This document shows, piece after piece, positions 54,784 through 63,633 of a stretch of DNA of 64,000 nucleotides. The stretch is taken from assembly GCF_014205675.1 (NCBI RefSeq), contig NZ_JACIIX010000011.1, forward strand, positions 62,001-126,000, read 5' to 3'. This DNA comes from Novispirillum itersonii. Lineage in GTDB: Bacteria; Pseudomonadota; Alphaproteobacteria; Rhodospirillales; Rhodospirillaceae. The notes below the pieces were generated by a model that saw nothing but the letters and a program-made list of their open reading frames with translations, was not told the DNA's origin and did not search any database. The position numbers and the translations under genes are program-made. Positions within the stretch are counted from its first letter, which is position 1. Every line of letters starts with the position of its first letter.

Positions 54784-57188
54784 CAGCGTGTCCTCCGGGC
54801 AAGGCGCAGGGCATTGGCGATCACCAGCACCGACGAGGTGCTCATGGCGACCGAGGCGATCAGGGGGGTCACATAGCCTGCAATCGACAGAGGTATGGTG
54901 ACACCGTTATAGGCGAGAGCCAACGCAAAATTCTGACGGACCAGCCGATCACTCCGGCGGGCAACATCCAGCGCCTCCAGCACCGGGGCCAGACGCCCGC
55001 CCTGAAAGACAATATCCGCCGCCGTCTGGGTCACATCCACCGCCGTTGACGGCGACACCGAAACATCAGCCGCCGCCAGCGCCGGAGCATCATTCAGGCC
55101 GTCGCCGACCATCATCACCCGACGCCCTTCCGCCTTCAGGACTTCCAGCCGCTGGGTTTTATCGGCGGGAGTACATTCCGCCACCCAATCGCTGATCCCG
55201 GCAGCCCGTGCCGCCGCCTCAACCGCGGCCCGACGGTCCCCGGAGAGCAGAAGCACCGACAGCCCCCGCCGCTTCAGCCCGGCCACCACGGCGGCCGCAT
55301 CGCTTCTCAGCGGATCGGTGAAACAGAACCGTTGCAACCGCACGCCGTCCCGCAACCACAGCTCCGGCCCCGGATGGGCCTCCACCGCCGGGGCCTCGCA
55401 GAACATGGCACTGCCCAGACGGACCCTCCGCCCATCCAGCATGACCTGTAACCCCTGCCCGGGGATTTCCTCAACCCCGGTCAGGGCGCGGGCCAGACCG
55501 GCCCGGCGCACCACGGCGCGGGCCAGAGGATGGCGGCTGGACAACGCAATGCTGGCCGCCAGAGACAATCCGGCATCGGTCCAGCCGTGCGGACCGGACG
55601 CCGCCACCAGTTCAGGCTGGCCTTCCGTCAGCGTACCGGTCTTGTCAAACACCACGGTATCAACCGTCTGCACCCGTTCCAGCGCCGTTGCCGATTTCAG
55701 CAGCACCCCTTGCCGCAGCAGACGCCCGGAGGCGATCACCTGCACCACCGGCACCGCCAGCGCCAGCGCGCAGGGGCAGGTGATAATCAGCACCGACACC
55801 GCGATCATCAGGGCATCCTGCCACGGCACCGTGGTCAGGGTCATCCAGCCGGTAAAAGTCAGCAGCGCCAGCACATGCACCACCGGCGCATAGGCCCGGG
55901 CCACCCGGTCAGCCAGCGCCACGAATTTGGCGCGGCCCTGCTCCGCCACTTCCATCATGCGGACGATTTCGGCCAGCAGCGTCCCTTCGCCCACCGCCGC
56001 CACACGCAGGTGCAGCGGCCCGGACAGATTCAGCGTTCCGGCAAACACCTTATCGCCCACCGCCACCGGCTTCGGCGTGGTTTCCCCGGAAATCAGGCTG
56101 CTGTCGATGTCAGAACGCCCTTGCGTGATCACGCCGTCGACGCCGATCCGCTCCCCGGTGGCGACCAGAACGGTCATCCCCGGCTCGACCTGACGCGGCG
56201 GCAGCATCACCTTGTTGCCATCCTCGCGCAGGACCATCACCGCCTGACCACCCAGCGACAGCAGGTGTTCCGCCGCCGACCGGGCCCGCCCCCGGGACCG
56301 GCTGTCGAGATACCGGCCGATCAGCAGGAAGAACAGCAGCGTCACCCCGGCATCAAAATAGGCATGGGCCCCGCTCATCGCGGTTTCCCACAGGCTCATC
56401 AGGGTGGCGATCATCACCCCCAGGGTGATCGGCACGTCCATATTGGTCCGGCCATGCCGCAGGGCCTGCCAGGCTGACCGGGCAAAGGGACGGATGCAGT
56501 AAATCACCGTCGGGAAGGCGATCAGGGCGGAAATCCAATGGAACAGATCGCGGGTATGGCTGCCCATATCGACGCCGGACCATACCGACACCGAAAACAG
56601 CATGATATTCCCGGCCGAGAATCCCGCCACCGCCATTGCGCGCAGCAGTTCCTTCTCCGAGCGCCGGGTTTCCTGATCCAGCGCCTGCGGATCATACGGC
56701 ACCAGCCGGTAACCGATCTGCATCACCGGGGCCGTCACCTCCGTCGCCTGCTGCGGGGTTCCGGTCCAGCTGAGGGTCAGGCGGCGGGTGGTCATATTGA
56801 CCCGGGCCTGAGTCACCAGCGGCACCCGGCGCAGAACCGTCTCAATCAGCCAGATGCAGGCGGCGCACTGGACGCCTTCCACCATCAGATGCAGGGTGGA
56901 AATCCCGGTGGCCGTATCATGGTCCACATAGGTGGCGAAATCCGTGACGCTGCCGTCTTCCTCGTCAGGCCGCAGGGTTTTGGCCTGCGGATCAAAACAG
57001 CGTTTCTGATAGTACGAATCCAGCCCGAGACCGTTGATCAGGTCCCACGCCCCCTTACAGCCGTGACAGCAGAAGCCATCCTGCCCATCCGGGACAGACG
57101 CGGGCAGCGGACTGCCGCAGTGACGGCACAGGCCAGCCTCAGGACCGGTCAGCGCAGAATTCTGAGAAGGGGCGGCAACAGTTTCCAC
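54783..57188 (-). CDS. ccoI: Copper-transporting P1B-type ATPase CcoI (FixI)
   Basis: An 801-residue ATPase supplying copper for the CuB centre of the cbb3 oxidase. The N-terminus has a Cys cluster (CRHCG ... CCHGC), then an HMA domain with VQCAACIW. The membrane motif CPCALALAVP, phosphorylation site DKTGTLTEGQ and GDGLNDAPAL are intact. This layout is typical of CcoI/FixI and not of ZntA; compare the Zn-type pump at 37616. The start is GTG 57188 with GGAG upstream. It follows ccoH with a 69-base gap that contains a terminator-like hairpin. Confidence 0.95.
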   Translation of the reverse strand: METVAAPSQNSALTGPEAGLCRHCGSPLPASVPDGQDGFCCHGCKGAWDLINGLGLDSYYQKRCFDPQAKTLRPDEEDGSVTDFATYVDHDTATGISTLHLMVEGVQCAACIWLIETVLRRVPLVTQARVNMTTRRLTLSWTGTPQQATEVTAPVMQIGYRLVPYDPQALDQETRRSEKELLRAMAVAGFSAGNIMLFSVSVWSGVDMGSHTRDLFHWISALIAFPTVIYCIRPFARSAWQALRHGRTNMDVPITLGVMIATLMSLWETAMSGAHAYFDAGVTLLFFLLIGRYLDSRSRGRARSAAEHLLSLGGQAVMVLREDGNKVMLPPRQVEPGMTVLVATGERIGVDGVITQGRSDIDSSLISGETTPKPVAVGDKVFAGTLNLSGPLHLRVAAVGEGTLLAEIVRMMEVAEQGRAKFVALADRVARAYAPVVHVLALLTFTGWMTLTTVPWQDALMIAVSVLIITCPCALALAVPVVQVIASGRLLRQGVLLKSATALERVQTVDTVVFDKTGTLTEGQPELVAASGPHGWTDAGLSLAASIALSSRHPLARAVVRRAGLARALTGVEEIPGQGLQVMLDGRRVRLGSAMFCEAPAVEAHPGPELWLRDGVRLQRFCFTDPLRSDAAAVVAGLKRRGLSVLLLSGDRRAAVEAAARAAGISDWVAECTPADKTQRLEVLKAEGRRVMMVGDGLNDAPALAAADVSVSPSTAVDVTQTAADIVFQGGRLAPVLEALDVARRSDRLVRQNFALALAYNGVTIPLSIAGYVTPLIASVAMSTSSVLVIANALRLARRTR

Positions 57189-57221
57189 GGGAAATCTCCG
57201 TTACGCCGGATTCAGGACGCC

Positions 57222-57255
57222 AGAAAAAAGAAAGCCGGGCCATGCAGGCCCGGTT
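57222..57255 (-). terminator. Intrinsic-terminator-like hairpin between ccoH and ccoI
   Basis: CCGGGCC (57235-57241) and GGCCCGG (57247-57253) form the stem. On the minus strand it is followed by CTTTCTTTTTTC. It begins three bases after the ccoH stop. It should stop part of the transcripts and lower expression of ccoI, ccoS and fnrL relative to ccoG and ccoH. Confidence 0.8.
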
Positions 57256-57257
57256 CC

Positions 57258-57785
57258 TCAGCGCAGCTCAAGCCGTGAATTCAGACGGAAAATCTGCTGA
57301 TTGGGGGTTCCGGCAGCCCGGGTGGACACCACACGGACATCCCACAGCCCCGGCAGCGGCACCGACAGCACCGCCGCATATTCCCCCGGGGCAGACGGCA
57401 GCAGTTCCACCTTCTGGTCCATCCCGGCCTGAGTCGGACGCCGCAGCTCCGCAATCACCGTCAGACCATCCACCGGCGCCCCGTCTGCGGCTTTCACCTG
57501 AAAGCGGACGGCAGCCTTCCGGCCATCCCCATCGCCGGGACGCACCCCGGTGACAACAAAATCACCGCTCCAGCCAAGGGCGGCCTGAGCATCCGCCGCA
57601 GCAATTTCCTTGTTATAGGCAACGCCCTTTTCGTACGGATCCGCCGTTTCAAGACCGTTGAAGGTGGTGGTGGCGAAAAAAATCATGATCGCGTTGACAC
57701 TCAGCACAACGGCAAAACCGGCGACGAAAATCCATGGATACCACCATCCATCCCGGCGCTTCTGCCCAACCTGCGCTTCAGCCAT
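57258..57785 (-). CDS. ccoH: cbb3 oxidase assembly protein CcoH (FixH)
   Basis: A 175-residue protein with one N-terminal membrane helix (WYPWIFVAGFAVVLSVNAIMIFFA) and the conserved FixH motif TFNGLETADPYEKGVAYN. The rest is a periplasmic beta-rich domain (VELLPSAPGEYAAVLSVPLPGLWDVRVV). CcoH helps in assembly of the cbb3 complex. The start ATG 57785 has AGGGG eight to nine bases upstream. It lies between ccoG and ccoI; a 119-base gap with a hairpin precedes it and a terminator follows. Confidence 0.95.
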   Translation of the reverse strand: MAEAQVGQKRRDGWWYPWIFVAGFAVVLSVNAIMIFFATTTFNGLETADPYEKGVAYNKEIAAADAQAALGWSGDFVVTGVRPGDGDGRKAAVRFQVKAADGAPVDGLTVIAELRRPTQAGMDQKVELLPSAPGEYAAVLSVPLPGLWDVRVVSTRAAGTPNQQIFRLNSRLELR

Positions 57786-57828
57786 GTTCTGGCCCCTTTT
57801 CCTGAATGCCCTGTCCCCGCATAGGGAA

Positions 57829-57853
57829 CAGGGGCACCATAGCGGTGCCCCTG
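57829..57853 (-). other. Perfect hairpin between ccoG and ccoH
   Basis: CAGGGGCACC (57829-57838) and GGTGCCCCTG (57844-57853) form a 10-bp stem with five-base loop. No T-run follows on the minus strand. It may be a processing or stabilising structure in the ccoG-ccoH mRNA. Confidence 0.55.
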
Positions 57854-57904
57854 CCTGTGTTTCAACCAAGTGTCTTTGGGGGTTATCCGCTCCCCCCGCC
57901 CGGA

Positions 57905-59410
57905 TTACTGTCCGGGACCGGCAAACAGTGACTTATGTTCCTTCACTTCACCGGTCGCGGTGTTCGACAGGACGAAGATGAGATCCGTGGCTTTGCTCTT
58001 CAAGAGCTCCGGCTTTGCCGTGACATAGACCCGGAAAGTCCCCACGGAGTCGCCCTTCACCGGCAGCTCCACTTCCTTCCGGTCCTCTTCGCCCAGACCA
58101 ACCACGCGCAGGCTCGCTCCTTCAAGCCCGGACAGCTTCAGGTGATAGGTCTGCGGCAGCGATCCCATGTTCAGGATCTTGAAGGTATAGCCATTGCGCA
58201 GCGAGCCATCCGACAGCGCCACGAACAGCGGGCTACGTTCATGCAGGACATTGACTTCCAGACGCGACCGGCTGGAGAGACTCCACGCCATCACCGCACT
58301 GACAATCACCAGCAGCGCCGCGTAAATAACCGTCCGCGCCCGGATGAAGTTGTGCGGGATCGGCTCGCCCTTGGCCCGGGCAATCTGACGGTTGTTGCTG
58401 TCATAGGTGATCAGGCCACGCGGCAGGTTAAAGCGGTCCATCACCTCATCACAGGCGTCGATACAGAGGCCACAGCCAATGCAGGACAGCTGGCTGCCAT
58501 CGCGGATATCGGTCCCGGTCGGGCAGACCTGCACGCACAGCGTACAGTCCACACAATGACCACGGGTTTCAAAGGACGCATCCTTCTTGGCAAAACCGCG
58601 CGGCTCGCCCCGCCACTTTTCATAGGTGACGATCAGGCTGTCTTCGTCAAACATCGCCGCCTGAAAACGCGGCCACGGGCACATGTAGATACAGACCTGC
58701 TCGCGGGCCCAACCGGCCAGCACAAAGGTGAAGCCCCCGACCAGCAGAATGGTGGTATAGACCCCCCAGCCCGCTTCCAGATGCAGCAGATCAACGACCA
58801 GCTGCGGGGCATCGTTGAAATAGGCCGCCCAGCCAAAGCCGGTCGCCAGCGAGATCAGCAGCCAGACCGCGATCTTGACCGTCTTGCGGACGAATTTATT
58901 TGCCGTCCACGGGCCACGGTCCATCTTGATCCGGGCGTTACGGTCACCCTCCAGCCAGCGTTCAACCGTCACAAAGACGTCAGTGAACACGGTCTGGATA
59001 CAGGTGAACCCACACCACACACGCCCCAGCAGGGCGGTGAAGAAAAACAGGCCAACCGCCCCCAGAATCAGCAGGCCAGTCAGGTAGTACACTTCCTGCG
59101 GCCAGATCTCGATTCCCATGAAATAACCGCGCTGGGTGCTGAGATCGATCAGGATCATCTGATCCGGCGCAGTCCCCGGCCGTTCCCAACGGAACCACGG
59201 CCCGGCGAAATAGATCCCGAGCAGGAGAATATTCAGGAAATTCTTGATGTTCCGGAACGTCCCGGAGACATGCCGCGGATGGATCTTATGGTAGTCAGCA
59301 TACAGCGACTCCTTGACCGGGCCTTCGCCCTTGTGCGCCTTCGCCTTGGGTGCCGCAGGTGCAGCAGCCTTGGCCTTTTCTTCCGGCGCGACCTTTTCCT
59401 CGACCGACAT
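57905..59410 (-). CDS. ccoG: cbb3 oxidase accessory protein CcoG (polyferredoxin, FixG)
   Basis: A 501-residue membrane protein carrying two [4Fe-4S] motifs: CVDCTLCVQVCPTG and CIGCGLCIDACDEVMDRF. It has about five membrane helices (for example VYYLTGLLILGAVGLFFFTALLG) and an additional Cys group VWCGFTCIQTVFTD and VCIYMCPWPRFQ. CcoG reduces copper for delivery to the oxidase. The N-terminus is an Ala/Lys/Pro/Glu-rich cytoplasmic tail. ATG 59410 is preferred because AAAGG is well spaced; ATG 59428 is the alternative. It starts the ccoG-ccoH-ccoI-ccoS-fnrL group. Confidence 0.96.
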   Translation of the reverse strand: MSVEEKVAPEEKAKAAAPAAPKAKAHKGEGPVKESLYADYHKIHPRHVSGTFRNIKNFLNILLLGIYFAGPWFRWERPGTAPDQMILIDLSTQRGYFMGIEIWPQEVYYLTGLLILGAVGLFFFTALLGRVWCGFTCIQTVFTDVFVTVERWLEGDRNARIKMDRGPWTANKFVRKTVKIAVWLLISLATGFGWAAYFNDAPQLVVDLLHLEAGWGVYTTILLVGGFTFVLAGWAREQVCIYMCPWPRFQAAMFDEDSLIVTYEKWRGEPRGFAKKDASFETRGHCVDCTLCVQVCPTGTDIRDGSQLSCIGCGLCIDACDEVMDRFNLPRGLITYDSNNRQIARAKGEPIPHNFIRARTVIYAALLVIVSAVMAWSLSSRSRLEVNVLHERSPLFVALSDGSLRNGYTFKILNMGSLPQTYHLKLSGLEGASLRVVGLGEEDRKEVELPVKGDSVGTFRVYVTAKPELLKSKATDLIFVLSNTATGEVKEHKSLFAGPGQ

Positions 59411-59609
59411 CTCCGACCGACCTTTCATCCTCTGCCGCCCCACCCTGCCGGACCCCCGGCCGGGTGGAAACGCTCTCTCCAGACGGCGGCGCCACCCTTG
59501 GCAACGCCCTTCTTTTTATCCTTTGTACCCGCCGGAAACCGCGCCCCAGGCTGCAATCCGGCGGATACCCACATTCCGCATGTTGTAATACCGGACTTCA
59601 CAGAAGGCA

Positions 59610-59623
59610 TTGACAACTGTCAA
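59610..59623 (-). promoter_or_regulatory. FNR/FixK-like site before ccoG
   Basis: TTGACAACTGTCAA is a perfect palindrome of the form TTGAC-N4-GTCAA, with one change per half from the FNR consensus. It lies 200 bases before the ccoG start codon, in a position suited to activation under low oxygen by the FnrL protein encoded at the end of the same gene group. Confidence 0.65.
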
Positions 59624-59685
59624 TCCGCCGCACCGCAAACCAGCACCCGGAGCAGTGCAGTACCCCACCGCACCTTCCGGCACCC

Positions 59686-59710
59686 CCAGTATACTGGAGG
59701 CTTTCCAGTA
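59686..59710. promoter_or_regulatory. Palindrome CCAGTATACTGG with extra half-copy
   Basis: A perfect 12-bp palindrome at 59686-59697 is followed by another CCAGTAT at 59704-59710, 18 bases from the first copy. It lies ~65 bases upstream of the FNR-like box relative to ccoG. It could bind a second regulator; no family is assigned. Confidence 0.4.
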
Positions 59711-59837
59711 TGTTCACCCCATCCGTTCGGAATGGTGCGGAAATACCATGCCACAGCGCGCATGGGTGCCATGCACAGACTGCCGGACACATGCCGGACA
59801 GCGGGGGAACAGGTGCAACCCTGCGGCCCGGCAGGAA

Positions 59838-59866
59838 AAAACCGCCCCGGAACCGGCGGCGGTTTT
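59838..59866 (-). terminator. Distal terminator of ccoNOQP
   Basis: AAAACCGCC (59838-59846) and GGCGGTTTT (59858-59866) form a 9-bp stem, followed by two more Ts on the minus strand. It is the second of two terminators in a row after ccoP. Confidence 0.75.
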
Positions 59867-59910
59867 CAGGGCAGGCCGATCCCGCACTGCGGCCGCCTGC
59901 TGAAAAGGAA

Positions 59911-59940
59911 AAGCCGGGATGGGTTACCCCATCCCGGCTT
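59911..59940 (-). terminator. Proximal terminator of ccoNOQP
   Basis: AAGCCGGGATGGG (59911-59923) and CCCATCCCGGCTT (59928-59940) form a perfect 13-bp stem with a four-base loop. On the minus strand it is followed by TTCCTTTTC, 12 bases after the ccoP stop. Confidence 0.88.
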
Positions 59941-59952
59941 CACCGGATCACA

Positions 59953-60840
59953 TTACTTACCGCCGCCCAGCGAGTGGACATACACGGCCAGCATCTTGAT
60001 TTCCTCGTCCTTCAGACGGCCACCCCAGGCAGGCATGACGCCATGCTTCGGAGCCGCAACCTGAGAGGCAATCATATCAACACTCATGTCCTTACCCGGA
60101 CCGGCGTACAGCCACACCGCGTTGCCAAGGGCCGGAGCCCCCATCGCCGGGCCGCCGTCGGAAACCGGATTGGCTCCGTCGGAGGAGTGGCAGGCAGCAC
60201 AATTGTTGACGTACAGGTCCTGCCCCGGACCGGCTTCCGCCTTACCCTGCGACATCGCCTTCACGTAGGTGGCGACCTGACGGATTTCATCCGCCGACAG
60301 GGTTCCGGCAAAGGCCGGCATTTCCGAGATACGGGTCTCGGCAGACTTATCAGACCGGATGCCATGTTGCAGCGTGGTCTGAATATCGGTCAGGGTGCCA
60401 CCCCAGATCCATTCGTCATCGGCCAGTGTCGGGTAGCCAAGGGCCCCCGCACCGTTGGACTGATGGCAGGGAGCGCAGTTTTCCTTGAACAGCACCGCGC
60501 CGCCCGCCATGGCGTACTGACGCAGGTTGTTATCGGCATAGATCTCATCCACCGACTTGGCGGTCAGACCCTTCAGTTCCGTTTCGTGAACGGAACGCGC
60601 CTTGGCAACGTCCTTCTCCAGTTCCGCGCGGGAGCTGTAGTTGAACGTCCCCTTAATAAAGCCGTCCTTCACCGGGAACGACGGATAGACAACCCAATAC
60701 CCCACGGCCCACAGGACGCAGATGTAGAAAACATAAACCCACCATTTCGGAAGCGGGGTGTTCAGCTCGCTGATCCCGTCCCATTCGTGGCCCGTCGTGG
60801 ACTGGCCGGAAATGGCGTCCTTTTCAGGATTTCTCGCCAT
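59953..60840 (-). CDS. ccoP: cbb3 oxidase subunit III, dihaem cytochrome c CcoP
   Basis: A 295-residue membrane-anchored dihaem cytochrome c. One N-terminal helix (WWVYVFYICVLWAVGYWVVY) is followed by two c-type haem sites, CAPCH and CAACH, each with its distal Met region (ISEMPAFAG; HGVMPAWGG). CcoP passes electrons from periplasmic cytochrome c to CcoO. The ATG 60840 has GAGGAG upstream and overlaps the ccoQ coding end by 17 bases. It is the last gene of ccoNOQP and is followed by two terminators. Confidence 0.97.
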   Translation of the reverse strand: MARNPEKDAISGQSTTGHEWDGISELNTPLPKWWVYVFYICVLWAVGYWVVYPSFPVKDGFIKGTFNYSSRAELEKDVAKARSVHETELKGLTAKSVDEIYADNNLRQYAMAGGAVLFKENCAPCHQSNGAGALGYPTLADDEWIWGGTLTDIQTTLQHGIRSDKSAETRISEMPAFAGTLSADEIRQVATYVKAMSQGKAEAGPGQDLYVNNCAACHSSDGANPVSDGGPAMGAPALGNAVWLYAGPGKDMSVDMIASQVAAPKHGVMPAWGGRLKDEEIKMLAVYVHSLGGGK

Positions 60841-61009
60841 TGGCTCTCTCCTCGTATTCGTCATCCCGCAGCGGGATCATCGCATCGTCCTGAAACCGGC
60901 CTTTGTTCCGCGGCCAGTAAGCCCACACGATGATCCCGATAAAGATGATCATCAGCCATGGCCCCCAGAACTGCCGGAGAAAGACCGATAGATCCTGAAG
61001 TGCCTGCAT
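60824..61009 (-). CDS. ccoQ: cbb3 oxidase subunit IV CcoQ
   Basis: A 61-residue protein with a single membrane helix (WGPWLMIIFIGIIVWAYWP) and a charged tail NKGRFQDDAMIPLRDDE, typical of CcoQ/FixQ. CcoQ stabilises the CcoP-CcoNO interaction. The ATG 61009 has AGAGG upstream. It lies nine bases after ccoO and overlaps ccoP. Confidence 0.95.
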   Translation of the reverse strand: MQALQDLSVFLRQFWGPWLMIIFIGIIVWAYWPRNKGRFQDDAMIPLRDDEYEERANGEKS

Positions 61010-61018
61010 AATGACCTC

Positions 61019-61765
61019 TTAGCGGTAGATGTTGGCGTCGGCCTTCTTGGCCGGGTCGAAGTCGGTGAAGTCCACCATGGTGCCCAGAACCTGAAGATAG
61101 GCGATCAGGGCATCAGCCTCGGTCACCTTCGCCGGATTACCGTCGAAGTCACCGATCTTGGCTTTCGGATACCGCTGCAACAGGGCGGCGGTGTCCGCTT
61201 CCGGGGTGGCCTGAGCCTTGAAGTCCGCAACCGCATTGGCGATGTCGTCTTCGGTATACGGAACGCCAACCAGACGCAGGGTCTTCAGGTGGGCGGCCGC
61301 ATCGTCAAACTTCAGTTCGTTGCGGGCGAGGTGCGGATACCCCGGCATGATGGATTCAGGAACCACATCACGAGGATTGACCACGTGGCGGAGGTGCCAG
61401 TCGTTGGAATACTTGCCACCCACACGGGCCAGATCCGGACCAGTGCGCTTGGAGCCCCACTGGAACGGGTGGTCGTACTGGGATTCAGCAGCCAGCGAAT
61501 AGTGGCCATACCGTTCCACTTCATCGCGGAACGGACGGATCATCTGCGAATGGCAGTTGTAGCAGCCTTCGCGGAGGTAAATGTTGCGCCCAGCCAGTTC
61601 GAGCGGGGAGTAAGGACGGACGCCCTTCACCTTTTCGATGGTGGACTCAACAGAGAACAGCGGCACGACTTCGACGATACCACCGATAATGATGGTCACG
61701 AAAATACCCAGAACGAGAAAGAGAACATTCGTCTCCATCTTCTCGTGGTGCTTGACCAGACTCAT
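61019..61765 (-). CDS. ccoO: cbb3 oxidase subunit II, monohaem cytochrome c CcoO
   Basis: A 248-residue membrane-anchored cytochrome c. The N-terminal helix ([21 protein letters not shown]) is followed by the haem site CYNCH ([23 protein letters not shown]), the CcoO signature. Then [20 protein letters not shown] and the axial-Met region [10 protein letters not shown] follow. It accepts electrons from CcoP and gives them to CcoN. It starts 18 bases after the ccoN stop. Confidence 0.97.
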   Translation of the reverse strand: MSLVKHHEKMETNVLFLVLGIFVTIIIGGIVEVVPLFSVESTIEKVKGVRPYSPLELAGRNIYLREGCYNCHSQMIRPFRDEVERYGHYSLAAESQYDHPFQWGSKRTGPDLARVGGKYSNDWHLRHVVNPRDVVPESIMPGYPHLARNELKFDDAAAHLKTLRLVGVPYTEDDIANAVADFKAQATPEADTAALLQRYPKAKIGDFDGNPAKVTEADALIAYLQVLGTMVDFTDFDPAKKADANIYR

Positions 61766-61783
61766 AATCGCAGTCCCCCCGCC

Positions 61784-63262
61784 TTATCGCCGCACACCGG
61801 CCGCCAGGGCTTCCGGCGACTCGTAGGGCTGTTCCGAACGGACATCACCCTTGATTGTACGGTACATGTTGTAGGCCATGATCAGACCGCCGAGGACGAA
61901 CAGAACGCCGCCGGACGCACGGATCACGTAGTAGGGATGCATCGCCTCAACCGATTCGATGAACGAGTACTGCAGGAAGCCGAACTCGTCATACGCACGC
62001 CACATCAGACCCTGCATGATGCCGGAAATCCACATGGCGGTGATGTACAGCACGATACCGATGGTGGCGACCCAGAAGTGGTAGGACACCAGACGCATGC
62101 TGTAGAGAGACTTGCGGCCCCACAGGACCGGGATCAGGTAGTACATGGTCCCGAAGGAGACGAACGCCACCCAGCCCAGCGCACCGGAGTGCACGTGACC
62201 GACCGTCCAGTCGGTGTAGTGGGACAGGGAGTTCACCGCCTTGATCGACATCATCGGACCTTCGAAGGTCGACATGCCGTAGAACGCCACCGAGGAGACC
62301 AGGAAACGCATCACCGGATCGGTGCGCAGCTTTTCCCAGGCGCCGGACAGGGTCATCAGGCCGTTGATCATGCCACCCCAGGACGGCATCCACAGCATCA
62401 CCGAGAAGGTCATGCCAAGGGTCTGGGTCCAGTCAGGCAGAGCGGTATAGTGCAGATGGTGCGGACCGGCCCAGATGTACAGGAAGATCAGCGCCCAGAA
62501 GTGCACGATGGACAGACGGTAGGAATACACCGGACGCTCGGCACGCTTCGGAATGAAGTAGTACATCATCCCAAGGAAACCGGCGGTCAGGAAGAAGCCC
62601 ACCGCATTGTGGCCATACCACCACTGGATCATCGCCGACTGCACGCCGGCGTACAGCGAATAGGACTTCATGCCAGCGAAGGACACCGGAATGGACAGGT
62701 TATTGCCCAGATGCAGCATCGCAACGGTGACAATGAAGGCCAGCAGGAACCAGTTGGCCACATAAATGTGGGGTTCCTTACGCTTCATCAGGGTCCCGAC
62801 GAACGCGGTCAGGTAGATCACCCACACCACGGTCAGCCAGATATCGATCCACCATTCCGGCTCGGCGTATTCCTGCCCCTGGGAGAAGCCCAGGACATAG
62901 GAGGACGCAGCCATCACGATAAAGATCTGGTAGCCCCAGAAAATCAGGTTCCCGGTGACCTTGCCGCCCCACAGACCGGCGCGGCAGGTGCGCTGGACGA
63001 TGTACAGCGACGATCCGATCAGGATGCTGCCGCCGAAGGCAAAAATCACCGCAGAGGTGTGAACCGGACGCAGACGGCCAAAGGTCGTCCATTCCAGATC
63101 AAGGTTCAAAAACGGGTAGGCAAGCTGCCAGGCGATAAAGTCACCCGCCAGGAAGCCGACCACCCCCCAGAACATCGCCGCAACGACGAAATTCCGGACA
63201 ACGTCAGTGTTGTAGGCGGTTGCATCCGCCTGGGCGCCATGCGCCATGGTCGCTTGGGTCAT
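61784..63262 (-). CDS. ccoN: cbb3-type cytochrome c oxidase subunit I CcoN
   Basis: A 492-residue haem-copper oxidase catalytic subunit with ~12 helices. [14 protein letters not shown] and [25 protein letters not shown] carry haem His ligands. [26 protein letters not shown] holds the first CuB His, and [12 protein letters not shown] the other two. [11 protein letters not shown] holds the active-site Tyr of the C-family oxidases. The enzyme reduces oxygen with very high affinity and pumps protons. ATG 63262 follows AGGAGGGG, so it is firmly set. A perfect FNR box lies 270 bases upstream. Confidence 0.98.
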   Translation of the reverse strand: MTQATMAHGAQADATAYNTDVVRNFVVAAMFWGVVGFLAGDFIAWQLAYPFLNLDLEWTTFGRLRPVHTSAVIFAFGGSILIGSSLYIVQRTCRAGLWGGKVTGNLIFWGYQIFIVMAASSYVLGFSQGQEYAEPEWWIDIWLTVVWVIYLTAFVGTLMKRKEPHIYVANWFLLAFIVTVAMLHLGNNLSIPVSFAGMKSYSLYAGVQSAMIQWWYGHNAVGFFLTAGFLGMMYYFIPKRAERPVYSYRLSIVHFWALIFLYIWAGPHHLHYTALPDWTQTLGMTFSVMLWMPSWGGMINGLMTLSGAWEKLRTDPVMRFLVSSVAFYGMSTFEGPMMSIKAVNSLSHYTDWTVGHVHSGALGWVAFVSFGTMYYLIPVLWGRKSLYSMRLVSYHFWVATIGIVLYITAMWISGIMQGLMWRAYDEFGFLQYSFIESVEAMHPYYVIRASGGVLFVLGGLIMAYNMYRTIKGDVRSEQPYESPEALAAGVRR

Positions 63263-63633
63263 GACCCCTCCTGTATCGACCACTGGATTCCTTCCCGAAG
63301 GAAAAGTCTCGACCGCCTTGGTCCAACCCGTCGGCCTGAGTGGTCAAGCGGACGGTTTCCCCGTGGATCATGGCGGGTGTCTCTGCCCCCATCGGCCTGC
63401 CCCTGCGGTGCCCGGTTACCGGACGGCAGGAAACAGACAAAAGAACAATGACGGCAGGCGTGGCAGCCCTTGCAGGCGGAACCACGCTGTCGCACTATGC
63501 CCCTGACGGCTCGAAAGACCATTGATCTATATCAAACCTTAGGCCTGTTCCAAGTGAAATCAGGCCATCCGGACCGTCCTGACCCCAACAACAAATCATT
63601 GATTTCTGACTGTTTCAGTGGAGTTTTCTCTTA
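63263..63633. other. Divergent promoter region of ccoN and the RlmI-like gene
   Basis: A 371-base gene-free interval. It holds the FNR box at 63532-63545 described separately. The rest shows no gene. Short frames here are too short and unlike known proteins. Confidence 0.6.
63532..63545 (-). promoter_or_regulatory. Perfect FNR box upstream of ccoNOQP
   Basis: TTGATCTATATCAA matches the FNR consensus TTGAT-N4-ATCAA at all ten positions. It is 270 bases from the ccoN start codon and 89 from the RlmI-like start, so the transcript of ccoN has a long leader, or the box also acts on the divergent gene. Confidence 0.85.

Larger units (their letters stand above)
59411..59952. other. Large gene-free gap inside the cbb3 region
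   Basis: 542 bases between ccoG and ccoP hold no gene that I can support. From right to left they contain two terminators of ccoP, a 6-bp-arm inverted repeat (59760-59774), a perfect 12-bp palindrome CCAGTATACTGG (59686-59697) with a repeated CCAGTAT at 59704-59710, and an FNR-like box at 59610-59623. It is most likely the promoter of the ccoG operon. Confidence 0.6.

Noticed and set aside
57935-60064. A 709-codon open frame opposite ccoG
   Set aside because: It is antisense to a clearly conserved polyferredoxin gene and crosses the ccoP terminators, and it has no recognisable domain.
61289-63451. A 720-codon open frame opposite ccoN and ccoO
   Set aside because: Its composition (His, Gln, Arg, Gly) is that of a complementary frame, and both genes on the other strand are certain.
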